From positions 92,400,974 through 92,464,973 of the forward strand of contig CM068838.1 in NCBI GenBank assembly GCA_028554795.2: a stretch of DNA of 64,000 nt, in the 5' to 3' direction. The position numbers and the translations under genes are program-made. Positions 22,525 to 34,692 of this stretch are shown here, piece by piece (the stretch's first letter is position 1; the number at the start of each line of letters is the position of its first letter). This stretch comes from Sinohyriopsis cumingii. Its lineage: Eukaryota > Mollusca > Bivalvia > Unionida > Unionidae. The notes under the pieces were generated by a model. That model saw only the letters and a list, made by a program, of their open reading frames with translations. It did no database searches and was not told where the DNA came from.

Positions 22525-23255
22525 TTTGAATGTAAGTCTTTGGTCAACAAATCTTGTCCTTATTTTTGATGAATAGCTTGATTATAAGTCTATGGTTAAC
22601 AAATCATGTCCTTATTTTTTATGAATATCTTGAATATAAGTCTATGGTTAACAAATCTTGTCCTTATTTTTGATGAATAGCTTGATTATAAGTCTATGGT
22701 TAACAAATCATGTCCTTATTTTTTATGAATATCTTGAATATAAGTCTATGGTTAACAAATCTTGTCCTTATTTTTGATGAATAGCTTGATTATAAATCTG
22801 TGGTTAACAAATCATGTCCTTATTTATGACGAATAACTCGAATATAAGTCTATGGTTAACAAATCATGTCCTTATTTATGACGAATAACTCGAATATAAG
22901 TCTATGGTTAACAAATCTTGTCCTTATTTTTGATGAATAGCTTGATTATAAATCTGTGGTTAACAAATCATGTCCTTATTTATGACGAATAACTCGAATA
23001 TAGGTCTATGGTTAACAAATCATGTCCTTATTTTTGATGAATAGCTTGAATATAAGTCTATGGTTAACAAATCTTGTCCTTATTTTGATGAATAGCTTGA
23101 AAATAAGTCTATGAGTAACAAATCATGACCTTATTTTTGATGAATAGCTTGAATATAAGTCTATGAGTAACAAATCATGTCCTTATTTTTGATGAATAGC
23201 TTGAATATAAGTCTATGATTAACAAATTATGTCCTTATTTATAATAAGTAGCTGT
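22525..23255. repeat. Minisatellite, 52-bp unit, with 104-bp dimer phase
   Basis: TCTATGGTTAACAAATC recurs every 52 bp. TTGATTATAA recurs at 22578, 22682 and 22786, spaced 104 bp, alternating with TTGAATATAA. Part of the array is therefore a dimeric higher-order repeat. Confidence 0.9.
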
Positions 23256-23994
23256 TAGATGCATCGTGAAAACTGCAACTTGTATAAATTTCCTCCATGT
23301 TGCAAGGACAATGGCCACATCTGTGACTAAATACAGGTGTTTTTGAATGAAAAATTAAAACATCATAATGCGGCAATATGAAAATTAAATAAAACTTTCT
23401 AATGACAAGTATGAACCTGGTCTAGACATCACCTTCCCATAGAGACCATTTATCAATCCTCTTGAGAAGCCCAGATTGCTTGCACATACCTACCACCTGC
23501 TAAATGGGACCAGTAAATACTGTTTTTCAATCCCCTAGACCCTTGAGTAATGTATGCAGCAATCAATGAATATATTAAGTGACTGTTTACTTATGCATAG
23601 TCTGAATTATCTCATTCTGTCTGTCTGTCTGTCTTTTCATCTATATATCACCTTATAAGCTTTATAATTTCTTTAAAATCCACTTACATGACTTACCTAT
23701 ATATCAAGACCACCTGTCTATAAAGACCAATTTTGTGTGGCTCCTGAAGGGTCATTACACATGTTTGACTATATAATAATTTTATGTTAAAATAGTATAT
23801 GCACTTTACAACATAATAATTTGGACTGCCAGTTTCTACATAAAGTTCCCATCTTTACATGGGGCAAGTCAGTCTCACAATCTACAATATAAGTATTAGT
23901 TGCTGATGTGTGGATTAGCAACCAGTCTAAGATATGACTTATCAGCTGATGGTATGGATCTGGAAAAGTGCTGACATAGAAATAAATATAATAA
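23256..23994. other. Unassigned non-coding sequence
   Basis: It holds a short (CTGT)n near 23617. No gene seen. Confidence 0.35.
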
Positions 23995-25020
23995 AAACAA
24001 GAGCCCAATGTGGACCTGAGATTGCTTACCTGGCTGACAACTCACAAACAAATGCAAGAGTAGTTGCCAAGGGATATGGGTCAGTAAGATGATTTCTGTT
24101 TAAGTTTCTCCACAGCTATTGACTGCATAGGTTATGAAAACAATTGTTGAATGTTTTCCATTTTTGTATTTTATCATCTATATTTGATACCACATTGGCA
24201 TAATTCATCCAATATTAATGATGGTCCAAATGTAAAGATGCTTTGTGTGAAGTTGGTTCAATTCTATCCATCATTTCTTTTCTTGAAAAAAAGATTGTGT
24301 AAAGATTTTGCAAGGTTTATTGACACCAATCATATCTGATGGTAGAAAAGTATCATTTGTGACGTCTTAAAAGCATTCAAACTCGAACACTTTGTCAAAT
24401 TCTGTTAAATGGTTATCAAGAAGAAGGTATTTAATAATGTATGTTTATAGTAACAGAAGCCATATTGGATGGTAGACTGGCATCACTTCTATAAATTTAA
24501 AAGTCCTTCATTCCTGAATGCTTTTTGTCAAATCTGATCAGAGTCCATTCAGTGTTTTCTGTGAAGTCTTTTAAAGGATTTCCATTTCCAGTAACAGAAG
24601 CCATATTGGATGGTAGACTGACATCACTTCTATAAAATTAAAAGCACTTCATGCCAGAATGCTTTCTGTCAAATCTGATGAGAGTCCATTCTGTGAAGTC
24701 TTTTGAAGGATTTATATTTCCAGTAACAGAAGCCATATTAGATGGTAAAGCAGAATCTTTCTGAAAGCCCTAAATACTAGCAAGCTGAGCAGTATCCTAT
24801 TAACAGGTTTTTTTTTTATTTAAAAATATTTCTATTTTCAGTAACAGTGTCCATATTTGAGGACAGGTCAGTGTCATTTCATAAAAGTTAAAGATCTTCG
24901 TACCTGTATATCAAAGTTTGTTCAAGTGGTTTTGGAAATGAATTCGTGAAAGGAGATTTCCTGGTGGTGGCGGTGTCAGGACTCCATGCCTTCTGTCTCA
25001 CCCTGATTTTAGAAAACCCC
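23995..25020 (+). repeat. Dispersed molluscan-type repeat with about 135-bp internal units
   Basis: It starts AACAAGAGCCCAATGTGGAC with TGCTTACCTGG, a beginning I associate with abundant molluscan interspersed repeats. Inside, CAGAAGCCATATTGGATGGT recurs at about 24457, 24597 and 24728 with CTTTTTGTCAAATCTGAT-like text between. It closes near CTGGTGGTGGCGGTGTCAGG. It may be a non-autonomous Helitron-like element; ends were not defined. Confidence 0.55.
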
Positions 25021-25530
25021 AAGACTGTTCTATCAAATCTATTTACTATTAAAAAATAACCCAATGCTTCTTATCATTAATCTTCAATTTGCCTTAGCTA
25101 AAAGTGTTTTACTTTTTTCATTTTCCACCATTAATCCCCACACTTAATTGATATTATTAGTTTGGTGACCAAATTATTCAGACTTGGTAATCTCGAATTT
25201 GAATTGCCACTAAAATTGTCAATTATGTTGCCCTACTGCTACTAAAGTCTGCAGGTACTTGGAGCATAAAAAAAATTCCATTGGGTGTGGTAACCTGTTT
25301 TATGGTCCATTATAATAAAATGACTAATCAATGAGAAAGAAAGTAATTTCCTAAGAAATAAAACTTCATGCTTTATACAATCTTTATAAACTAAATGCCT
25401 CTGATTTAAAGAACTTAGAAAAATGAGGCCACCATGCTATTGTGGGTCTCAGCAGATGTTTTACTAACAACCCCTATTAAACCTTATTAGTGTTGTCAGT
25501 TATGTGTCATGTTTCAATGGCTCAAACTTG
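25021..25530. other. Unassigned non-coding sequence
   Basis: Nothing supported. Confidence 0.35.
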
Positions 25531-25534
25531 TGCT

Positions 25535-25802
25535 ACCTGTAGACAGGTATCTGTAAACAGGTGCCCCAGAGCTCCCTGACTCCAGGAAATCTGTTATATA
25601 TCCTACAGGTGAATAACATTCAATTCTTGAACAGTTCTATTCAGCCAAGTTGACTATTGATGTGAATTTTTGTGTAACTTCTACCTGTGGACACCTGTCC
25701 TAGAACCCTTGGATTCCAGAGAATCTCATTACATATGCTGCCAAGTGTGTAGCATTTCATTTGGAAGTGGCTTTATTCAGCCAAATTGACCATAGACCAG
25801 TT
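25535..25802. repeat. Two diverged direct copies, about 130 bp each
   Basis: The halves share an ACAGGTGCCCCAGAGC-like block, TCCAGGAAATCT/TCCAGAGAATCT, AACATTCAATT/AGCATTTCATT and TATTCAGCCAAGTTGAC/TATTCAGCCAAATTGAC. Confidence 0.6.
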
Positions 25803-26389
25803 TTTATTCAAGTGTAAAGCTTCTTGAAAGCAATAGATATCTTGTAGAAATATTTTGAAGTCATTGTTCTTTAGTAGGAAATACTGTGACATGCTCCATC
25901 AGTTCACAACTCCATCTGCTCCTAAACTGCTGGATGGATATCCATCAGACTTCATACAAAGGTTGCACATGTAATGGTCATCTGGGAGAATAGTACATAT
26001 ATATATTGTTTGAGCCATACCCTTGGAGGGGTCAGATGTCAAATATACACAAATTACAGTCACAGTGTGTATAATGTATATATTTTATCTGACTAAACTC
26101 TAAACCTGTTTAAAAGCATGAGGATACACCATGTAGAGTGAAACCCCTCAAAACCAAACCTCATTATACTAGAATCCCTCCAAGACTAAAACATAATTTT
26201 CAGTTCTGAATTTTCCCTTCTTTAATATGATCAATTTTTTCCCCAGTAAACCAAAATCCCTTGGCTGTGAATACTGAAAAAAAAATCCCAAATTTCAATT
26301 TTACTCTCTAAAAAACACCCAGAAATCTAAAACTCAATTCAAACTTGGAATTTTTTATAACTCATGAATTGCAACATTGCTATCATTAA

Positions 26390-26390
<1 letters not shown>
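25803..26390. other. Unassigned non-coding sequence
   Basis: Nothing supported. Confidence 0.35.
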
Positions 26391-26421
<31 letters not shown>

Positions 26422-26602
26422 GGATTTTTAATGTAGCTTAAACATAGCATCACTGACCAGCCCTAACTCTAACTTTTAAAACCAAGTGCCAGGCAAGACA
26501 GCTGCAGGTACCATTTTTTTAAAAAGTCGGCCAGGGTTTGAACCTGTGACCTCCCGCATCCAAAGCGGACGCACTAACCACTAGGCCACTGGAGCAGCCT
26601 AT
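26391..26602 (-). mobile_element. SINE family B copy, large internal deletion
   Basis: A (GT)n run at 26391-26418, GGATTTTTAATGTAGCTTAA, then a direct jump to GACCAGCCCTAACTCTAAC. The head is good: GGGTTTGAACCTGTGACCTC and CTAACCACTAGGCCACTGG. Confidence 0.85.
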
Positions 26603-26778
26603 CATTAGCTTTTATCAACAAAATTATCCAAATAAAAGGGAAATCAAATGACATAAACAGCAAGTAAAATCAACATCATCAAAATTCAACTTAAATTCCT
26701 GAAAATATGCATTTGTATTGAGAAATAAGACAATATATCCAAACACAAATTATGTGGTGCCTAATCCCTTCCCATGCT

Positions 26779-28365
26779 CTAACGCTATTCCAGGAATACT
26801 GTGAAGAGTAAATTATGTTACTGTCCCATGTTAAGTAATGTCTTCTAATGGTAATCCAGGAATACTGTGATGAGTAAATTATGTTACTGTCTCATGTTAA
26901 GTAATGTCTTCTAATGGTAATCCAGGAATACTGTGATGAGTACATTATGTTACTGTCTCATGTTAAGTAATGTCTTCCAATGGTAATCCAGGAATACTGT
27001 GATGAGTAAATTATGTTACTGTCTCATGTTAAGTAATGTCTTCTAATGCTAATCCAGGAATACTGTGATGAGTACATTATGTTACTGTCTCATGTTAAGT
27101 AATGTCTTCTAATGCTAATCCAGGAATACTGTGATGAGCAAATTATGTTACTGTCTCATGTTAAGTAATGTCTTCCAATGGTAATCCAGGAATACTGTGA
27201 TGAGTAAATTATGTTACTGTCTCATGTTAAGTAATGTCTTCCAATGGTAATCCAGGAATACTGTGAAGAGTAAATTATGTTACTGTCTCATGTTAAGTAA
27301 TGTCTTCTAATGGTAATCCAGGAATACTGTGATGAGTAAATTATGTTACTGTCCCATGTTAAGTAATGTCTTCTAATGGTAATCCAGGAATACTGTGATG
27401 AGTAAATTATGTTACTGTCCCATGTTAAGTAATGTCTTCCAATGGTAATCCAGGAATACTGTGATGAGTAAATTATGTTACTGTCTCATGTTAAGTAATG
27501 TCTTCTAATGGTAATCCAGGAATACTGTGATGAGTACATTATGTTACTGTCTCATGTTAAGTAATGTCTTCCAATGGTAATCCAGGAATACTGTGATGAG
27601 TAAATTATGTTACTGTCTCATGTTAAGTAATGTCTTCTAATGCTATTCCAGGAATACTGTGATGAGTAAATTATGTTACTGTCTCATGTTAAGTAATGTC
27701 TTCCAATGGTAATCCAGGAATACTGTGATGAGTAAATTATGTTACTGTCTCATGTTAAGTAATGTCTTCCAATGGTAATCCAGGAATACTGTGAAGAGTA
27801 AATTATGTTACTGTCTCATGTTAAGTAATGTCTTCTAATGGTAATCCAGGAATACTGTGATGAGTAAATTATGTTACTGTCCCATGTTAAGTAATGTCTT
27901 CCAATGGTAATCCAGGAATACTGTGATGAGTAAATTATGTTACTGTCCCATGTTAAGTAATGTCTTCCAATGGTAATCCAGGAATACTGTGAAGAGTAAA
28001 TTATGTTACTGTCTCATGTTAAGTAATGTCTTCTAATGCTAATCCAGGAATACTGTGATGAGTAAATTATGTTACTGTCTCATGTTAAGTAATGTCTTCT
28101 AATGGTAATCCAGGAATACTGTGATGAGTACATCATGTTACTGTCTCATGTTAAGTAATGTCTTCCAATGGTAATCCAGGAATACTGTGATGAGTAAATT
28201 ATGTTACTGTCTCATGTTAAGTAATGTCTTCTAATGGTAATCCAGGAATACTGTGATGGGTAAATTATGTTACTATCTCATGTTAAGTAATGTCTTCTAA
28301 TGGTAATCCACGAATACTGTGATGAGTAAATTATGTTACTGACCCATGTTAAGTAATGTACGCTA
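26779..28365. repeat. 66-bp minisatellite, 24 copies
   Basis: CCAGGAATACTGTGATGAGT recurs every 66 bp (for example 26790 and 26856) with few variants: GATGAG/GAAGAG, CTCATG/CCCATG, TCTAATGG/TCCAATGG, TAAATT/TACATT. Variant markers in part of the array repeat 528 bp (8 units) apart. All reading frames are closed. Confidence 0.95.
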
Positions 28366-30560
28366 ATGCTAATCCAGTTACAAGTATGAAGAGCACATAT
28401 AATATGATTGTCCAGTGTTTAATGCTCCACTAATGCTATTCAATTAGTGTGGAGAGTACATTATATGACTGTCCAGTGTTTAGTGCTCAACTAATGCTAT
28501 TCCAGTAGTGTGGAGAGTACATTATATGACTGTCAAGTGTTTATTGCTCCACTAATGCTATTCCAATAGTGACAAGAGTATATTATATGACTGTCCAATG
28601 TTTAATGCTCCACTAATGCTATTCAATTAGTGTGGAGAGTACATTATATGACTGTCAAGTGTTTAGTGCTCAACTAATGCTATTCCAATAGTTACAATAG
28701 TATATTATATGACTGTCCAGTGTTTAATGATCCACTAAGGCTATTCAAATAGTGCCAGGAGTACATTATATGATTGTCCAGTGTTTAATGCTCCAATAAT
28801 GCTATTCAAATAGTGACAGGAGTACATTATATGACTGTCCAGTGTTTAATGCTCCACTAGTTTCTATTCAAATAGTGTGGAGAGTACATTATATGACTGT
28901 CTCATGTTTAATGCTCCACTAATTTATATTCCAATAGTGACAAGAGTATATTATATGACTGTCCAGTTTTTAATGCCCCACTAATGCTATTCCAATAGTG
29001 ATAAGAGTATATTATATGACTATCCAGTTTTTTAATGCTCCACTAATGGTATGGAGAGTACATTATATGACTGTCCAGTGTTTAATGCTCCACTAAGGCT
29101 ATTTAAATAGTGACAGGAGTACATTATATGATTGTCCAGTGTTTAATGCTCCAATAATTTCTATTCCAATAGTGACAAGAGTATATTATATGACAGTCCA
29201 GTGTTTAATGCTTCACTAATTCACTAATACAATTCCAATAGTGATGAGTATATAATATGACTGTCCAGTGTTTAATGCTCCACTAATTTCTATTCCAATA
29301 GTGCAGAGAGTACATTATATGACTGTCCAGTGTTTAATGCTTCACTAATTTCTATTCCAATAGTGCAGAGAGTACATTATATGACTGTCCAGTGTTTAAT
29401 GCTTCACTAATTCACTAATACAATTCCAATAGTGATGAGTATATAATATGACTGTCCAGTGTTTAATGCTCCACTAATTTCTATTCCAATAGTGCAGAGA
29501 GTACCTTATATGACTGTCCAGTGTTTAATGCTTCACTAATGCACTAATACTATTCCAATAGTGACAAGAGTATATTATATGACTGTCCAGTGCTTAATGC
29601 TCCACTAATGCTATTCCAATAGTGACAAGAGTATATTATATGACTGTCCAGTGCTTAATGCTCCACTAATGCTATTCCAATAGTGACAAGAGTATATTAT
29701 ATGACTGTCCAATGTTTAATGCTCCACTAATGCACTAATACTATTCCAATAGTGACAAGAGTATATTATATGACTGTCCAGTGCTTAATGCTCCACTAAT
29801 GCTATTCCAATAGTGACAAGAGTATATTATATGACTGTCCAATGTTTAATGCTCCACTAATGGTATGGAGAGTACATTATATGACTTCCAGTGTATAGTG
29901 CTCCACTAATGCTATTCCATTAGTGTGGGGATTACATTATATGACTGTCCAGTGTATAGTGCTCCACAAATGCTATTTCATTAGTGTGGAGATTACATTA
30001 TATGACCTCCAGTGTATAGTGCTCCACCAATGCTATTCCATTAGTGTGGAGATTACATTATATGATTGTCCAATGTTTAATCCTCCACTAATGCTATTCC
30101 AATAGTGACAGGAGTATATTATTATATAATTGTCCTGTGTTTAATGCTCCACTAATGCTATTCCAATAGTGTGGAGAGTATATTATATGACTTCCAGTGT
30201 TTGATGCTCTGCTAATGGTATTCCAATAGTCAAAAGAGTACATTATATGATCGTCCAGATTTAATCCTCCACTAATAGTGACAAGAGTATATTATTATAT
30301 GATTGTCCTGTGTTTAATGCTCCACTAGTGCTATTCCAGTAGTGTGGCAAGTACATTATATGACTGTCCAGTGTTTAATGCTCCACTAATGCTATTCCAA
30401 TAGTGACTAGAGTATATCATATGATTGTCCATTAGTGTGTAAATTACATTATATGACTGTCCAGTGTATAGTGCTCCACTAATGGTATGGAGAGTACATT
30501 ATATGACTGTTCAGTCCAATGCTATTCCAATAGTACAGTGAGGAGTACATTTATATGCCA
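28366..30560. repeat. About 61-bp minisatellite, about 35 copies, each with a dyad
   Basis: Units contain TTATATGACTGTCCAGTGTT, TAATGCTCCACTAATGCTAT and TCCAATAGTGACAAGAGTAT. They can be aligned with the preceding 66-bp unit (AATGCTATTCCA, AGAGTA-ATTAT, ACTGTCC, GTTTAATG). Several units contain an inverted pair such as CACTAATG...CATTAGTG. Confidence 0.93.
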
Positions 30561-30634
30561 GTCCCATGTTTAATTTACCCCACCCACCCACCCACAGGTT
30601 GGTGATGGTTGACTCTGAGGATAATTAACCAAAA

Positions 30635-31090
30635 TGTGTTAATGACCTTGACCTTTGAGGTAAACCTACTATGCAGAAAATATTTTCTCATCAGGTTTAC
30701 TATGACCTTTATCATTGACCTTTCCAGGATAGAATCTACCGGTTTGTTTCTTACCATAAATGCAAACCATCCAAAGTTTCGTCAAGGAAATTATTTCATA
30801 ACAAAAATTGTTCTGTAAAACCCATTTTCTTTTTGAGTAACAATGACCTAGAATATTTGACCCCAAAAATAAACTGGCCTCTTCCTTATATTAAGTGCAA
30901 AACCTCCAAAAATTTTGGTCAAGGTTAATGATCTAAAACTAAAATTGTTATGCAAAAAACATTTTTTCTGCTTTTTGTCATTGTACCAGACTTAATGACG
31001 TTTCAACCCCAGAAATCAATAGGCTTCATTCTAACCATTCATAAGCCATTCAGAACATTGTTGAAGAAAATTCATCCAGAGCTCTAATTT
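30635..31090 (+). repeat. Dispersed repeat with about 100-bp units carrying GACCTTGACCTTTGA
   Basis: TGACCTTGACCTTTGAGG at about 30648 is followed at intervals by TGACCTTTATCATTGACC, GAGTAACAATGACCTAG and related text (TTGACCCCAAAAATAAACTGG, CCCCAGAAATCAATAGG). I recall this pattern as widespread in molluscs. No coding content. Confidence 0.6.
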
Positions 31091-32130
31091 ATACAACCGA
31101 AGAGGTGAAGTTCAAATCCTACCTTGAGATGAGCCCAGATCAAATGATAATTTGTGTCCCTGTGCAAAACACTTTATGAAATTTCCTCACACAACAAATC
31201 TACTTGTATTGCCATGTCAAAGTAAATATGGATACGGAATCCAAAGAAAACCATATACTGTATGCGTGTTTACCTGCCTCATTTAGAGGGAATTCTTGTG
31301 GGTTTTTTTACTTTATAAATTGATTCATGTTTTACATTGAGTGACAATCATTAATACATTCATATATTAAAAGATGAAAGAAATTCTATCAGAATATTAT
31401 CACTTTATCTATGTTTCCTCATTTCATAAAATGGCATTATATTTTCAAAATAAAGAATAATAGATTTTACTGAAAATTCAAGTATGCAGGCTCATCTCAG
31501 TACTTTCCAATTACCAAAAGCAATACATTTTCAGGTTATTTGTTTGTTTTATATGCTATGATATCGTCTGCCGGTGGTTACCTTTCTCATGTGCCAAAAA
31601 ACCGGCAGAACTAAATATGTTTTATGTTAATTAACGCATACAACATGACCATAAATCAGTCCTGTCATCCACAACAATTTAACGTAATTAGTACAACACA
31701 CCAGGTAAACTTTTTTTTGTCTTGCAAAATATAACTGCTGACCCAAATGCATGATGCATATATGCTGTCAGAAGAAGATGAATTGTGTACCACGTGTAAA
31801 ATTAACTTCTATAATAGCTCATTGTCTAGCGTAATTTACTTCTATACAGTGACACAAACAATGTCTGACAAAAAAGTATAGCATAAAGACACCTTTGTTT
31901 CAGAAATGACATTTGGATTGAAAACTATGGAAGTACAAGAAAAAAATATTGTTTGTAAAACATGAAAAACATTGTGGACCAAATCTGTTCAAGTAAAAAC
32001 AAATTATAAAATCTAATTAGCGCATTCCTTTATCTATACAAACATGTACATTAAGCTTAATCCATCTACCTCATGGAAATTTATTCTAAATTGAGCTACA
32101 AAAGATTCTGTTTTAAAAAATGTTGAAAAA
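31091..32130. other. Unassigned sequence with one GC-rich hairpin
   Basis: About 1 kb of AT-rich DNA. CTGCCGGT at about 31568 pairs with ACCGGCAG at about 31600 across a 25-nt loop. No gene. Confidence 0.35.
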
Positions 32131-32131
32131 G

Positions 32132-32134
<3 letters not shown>

Positions 32135-32226
<92 letters not shown>
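32135..32226. repeat. (AT)n microsatellite, about 92 bp
   Basis: An uninterrupted AT dinucleotide run, self-complementary and likely cruciform-prone. Confidence 0.97.
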
Positions 32227-32229
<3 letters not shown>

Positions 32230-32717
32230 TTTTAAATCCACAACAAACTGGTATAATAACCTAATATTTTAATTAGGTCATCTGTATATGAATCAAATAC
32301 AAGCTTCAAGTTTCATTTGTCCATCTCAAGTGGGTTTTTGCTGCATTATTATCAACAAGGTTTTGCCATAGTATTCCTAATCCAAACAGTTCAAAAACAT
32401 GAACAATAAATAAAATAATTGCTGTAATGGACTGAAAATGTGACTTGGGTCTGCTACTCTGGATCATATTAAAGTGTGTAAAATTTCATGACTCCAAGCA
32501 GTGTTTTTATTTTGCTGTCATACTAAAATGCTTTCTGAATGGCTGAACAGATTATGAACAATACAAGGATCAATGACAGAAAAACAATATGGTCCTTTCT
32601 GTTATCACAATGTTGACATAAAATGATAGATTTGTTCCTGGAACAAAAATGTCCCCTGTGTCTGAAATGATGTAAATTAAAATGTTAGCCTGAGGTTTCT
32701 CTGACCTATCACACCTG
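32227..32717. other. Unassigned non-coding sequence
   Basis: Nothing supported. Confidence 0.35.
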
Positions 32718-32866
32718 ATTTTTAGCTATTTTCACATTTATGCTAGCTATTTTTAGCTATTTTCACATTTATGCTAGCTATTTTTAGCTATTTTCATATG
32801 TATGCTAGCTATTTTTTTTAGCTATTTTCACATTTATGCTATTTTTAGCTATTTTCACATTTACAT
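32718..32866. repeat. Short tandem repeat, about 32-bp unit
   Basis: TTTTAGCTATTTTCACATTT with ATGCTAGC repeated about five times. Confidence 0.85.
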
Positions 32867-33165
32867 TAGGGAGTGCATCAAAATATCTAAAATGGGATGG
32901 GAAGGATCAGCTGAAACTCAGACTATCAACATGTGTGGATGTACCTACAAGATTGTCATATCACAACATCAGCCATATAGTGGGTGCGTAAAAATTTGTC
33001 TGAGTTTGATCAGCGCATAAATATTTTAAGTTACAGTCTGTCACAAAATTTTGGATCAAAGACTATATCAATTTAAAATCTAACAGTGTATTATAGCCAA
33101 CAATTTTTTTTTTTTTAAATTAAAGTTTTATTGTACTTGCCCTGCAAAGTACATGCATTGCTTTA

Positions 33166-34692
33166 GTAAGTAATGTATGTTGTATGTAAGTAATGTATGT
33201 TGTATGTAAGTAATGTATGTTGTATGTAATGTATGTTGTAAGTAATATATGTTGTATGTAAGTAATGTATGTTGCAAGTAATGTATGTTGTATGTAAGTA
33301 ATGTATGTTGTATGTAAGTAATGTATGTTATGTAAGTAATGTATGTTGTATGTAAGTAATGTATGTTGTATGTAAGTAATGTATGTTGTAAGTAATTTAT
33401 GTTGTATGTAATGTATGTTGTATGTAAGTAATGTATGTTGTATGTAAGTAATGTATGTTGTATGTAAGTAATTTATGTTGTATGTAAGTAATGTATGTTG
33501 CAAGTAATGTATGTTGTATGTAAGTAATGTATGTTGTAAGTAATGTATGTTGTACATAAGTAATGTATGTTGTATGTAAGTAATATATGTTGTATGTAAG
33601 TAATGTATGTTGCAAGTAATGTATGTTGTATGTAAGTAATGTATGTTGTAAGTAATGTATGTTGTATGTAAGTAATGTATGTTGTATGTAAGTAATTTAT
33701 GTTGTATGTAATGTATGTTGTATGTAAGTAATGTATGTTGTATGTAAGTAATATATGTTGTATGTAAGTAATGTATGTTGTACATAAGTAATGCATGTTG
33801 TATGTAAGTAATATATGTTGTATGTAAGTAATGTATGTTGCAAGTAATGTATGTTGTATGTAAGTAATGTATGTTGTAAGTAATGTATGTTGTACATAAG
33901 TAATGTATGTTGTATGTAAGTAATGTATGTTGTATGTAAGTAATGTATGTTGTATGTAAGTAATGTATGTTGTATGTAAGTAATTTATGTTGTATGTAAT
34001 GCATGTTGTATGTAAGTAATATATGTTGTATGTAAGTAATGTATGTTGCAAGTAATGTATGTTGTATGTAAGTAATGTATGTTGTATGTAATGTATGTTG
34101 TAAGTAATGTATGTTGTATGTAAGTAATGTATGTTGTATGTAAGTAATGTATGTTGTATGTAAGTAATGTATGTTGTATGTAATGTATGTTGTAAGTAAT
34201 GTATGTTGTATGTAAGTAATGTATGTTGTATGTAATGTATGTTGTATGTAAGTAATATATGTTGTATGTAAGTAATGTATGTTGCAAGTAATGTATGTTG
34301 TATGTAAGTAATGTATGTTGTATGTAAGTAATGTATGTTGCAAGTAATGTATGTTGTATGTAAGTAATGTATGTTGTATGTAAGTAATGTATGTTGTATG
34401 TAAGTAATTTATGTTGTATGTAATGCATGTTGTATGTAAGTAATATATGTTGTATGTAAGTAATGTATGTTGCAAGTAATGTATGTTGTATGTAAGTAAT
34501 GTATGTTGTATGTAATGTATGTTGTAAGTAATGTATGTTGTATGTAAGTAATGTATGTTGTATGTAAGTAATGTATGTTGTAAGTAATGTATGTTGTATG
34601 TAAGTAATGTATGTTGTATGTAAGTAATGTATGTTGTATGTAAGTAATGTATGTTGTAAGTAATGTATGTTGTACATAAGTAATGTATGTTG
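33166..34692. repeat. Minisatellite, 20-bp and 16-bp units, about 80 copies, GTAAGT in most units
   Basis: The main unit is AAGTAATGTATGTTGTATGT. Shortened 16-bp forms lose TATG or AAGT. The minus strand stays open for up to 451 codons of a Thr/Tyr/His/Ile/Leu repeat. I read this as a composition artefact because the frame drifts with unit length. Confidence 0.95.

Noticed and set aside
31560-31610. Helitron 3' end (hairpin followed by CTAA)
   Set aside because: The CTGCCGGT/ACCGGCAG stem has a 25-nt loop and CTAA is only 2 nt beyond, unlike the usual short-loop hairpin about 10 nt before CTRR.
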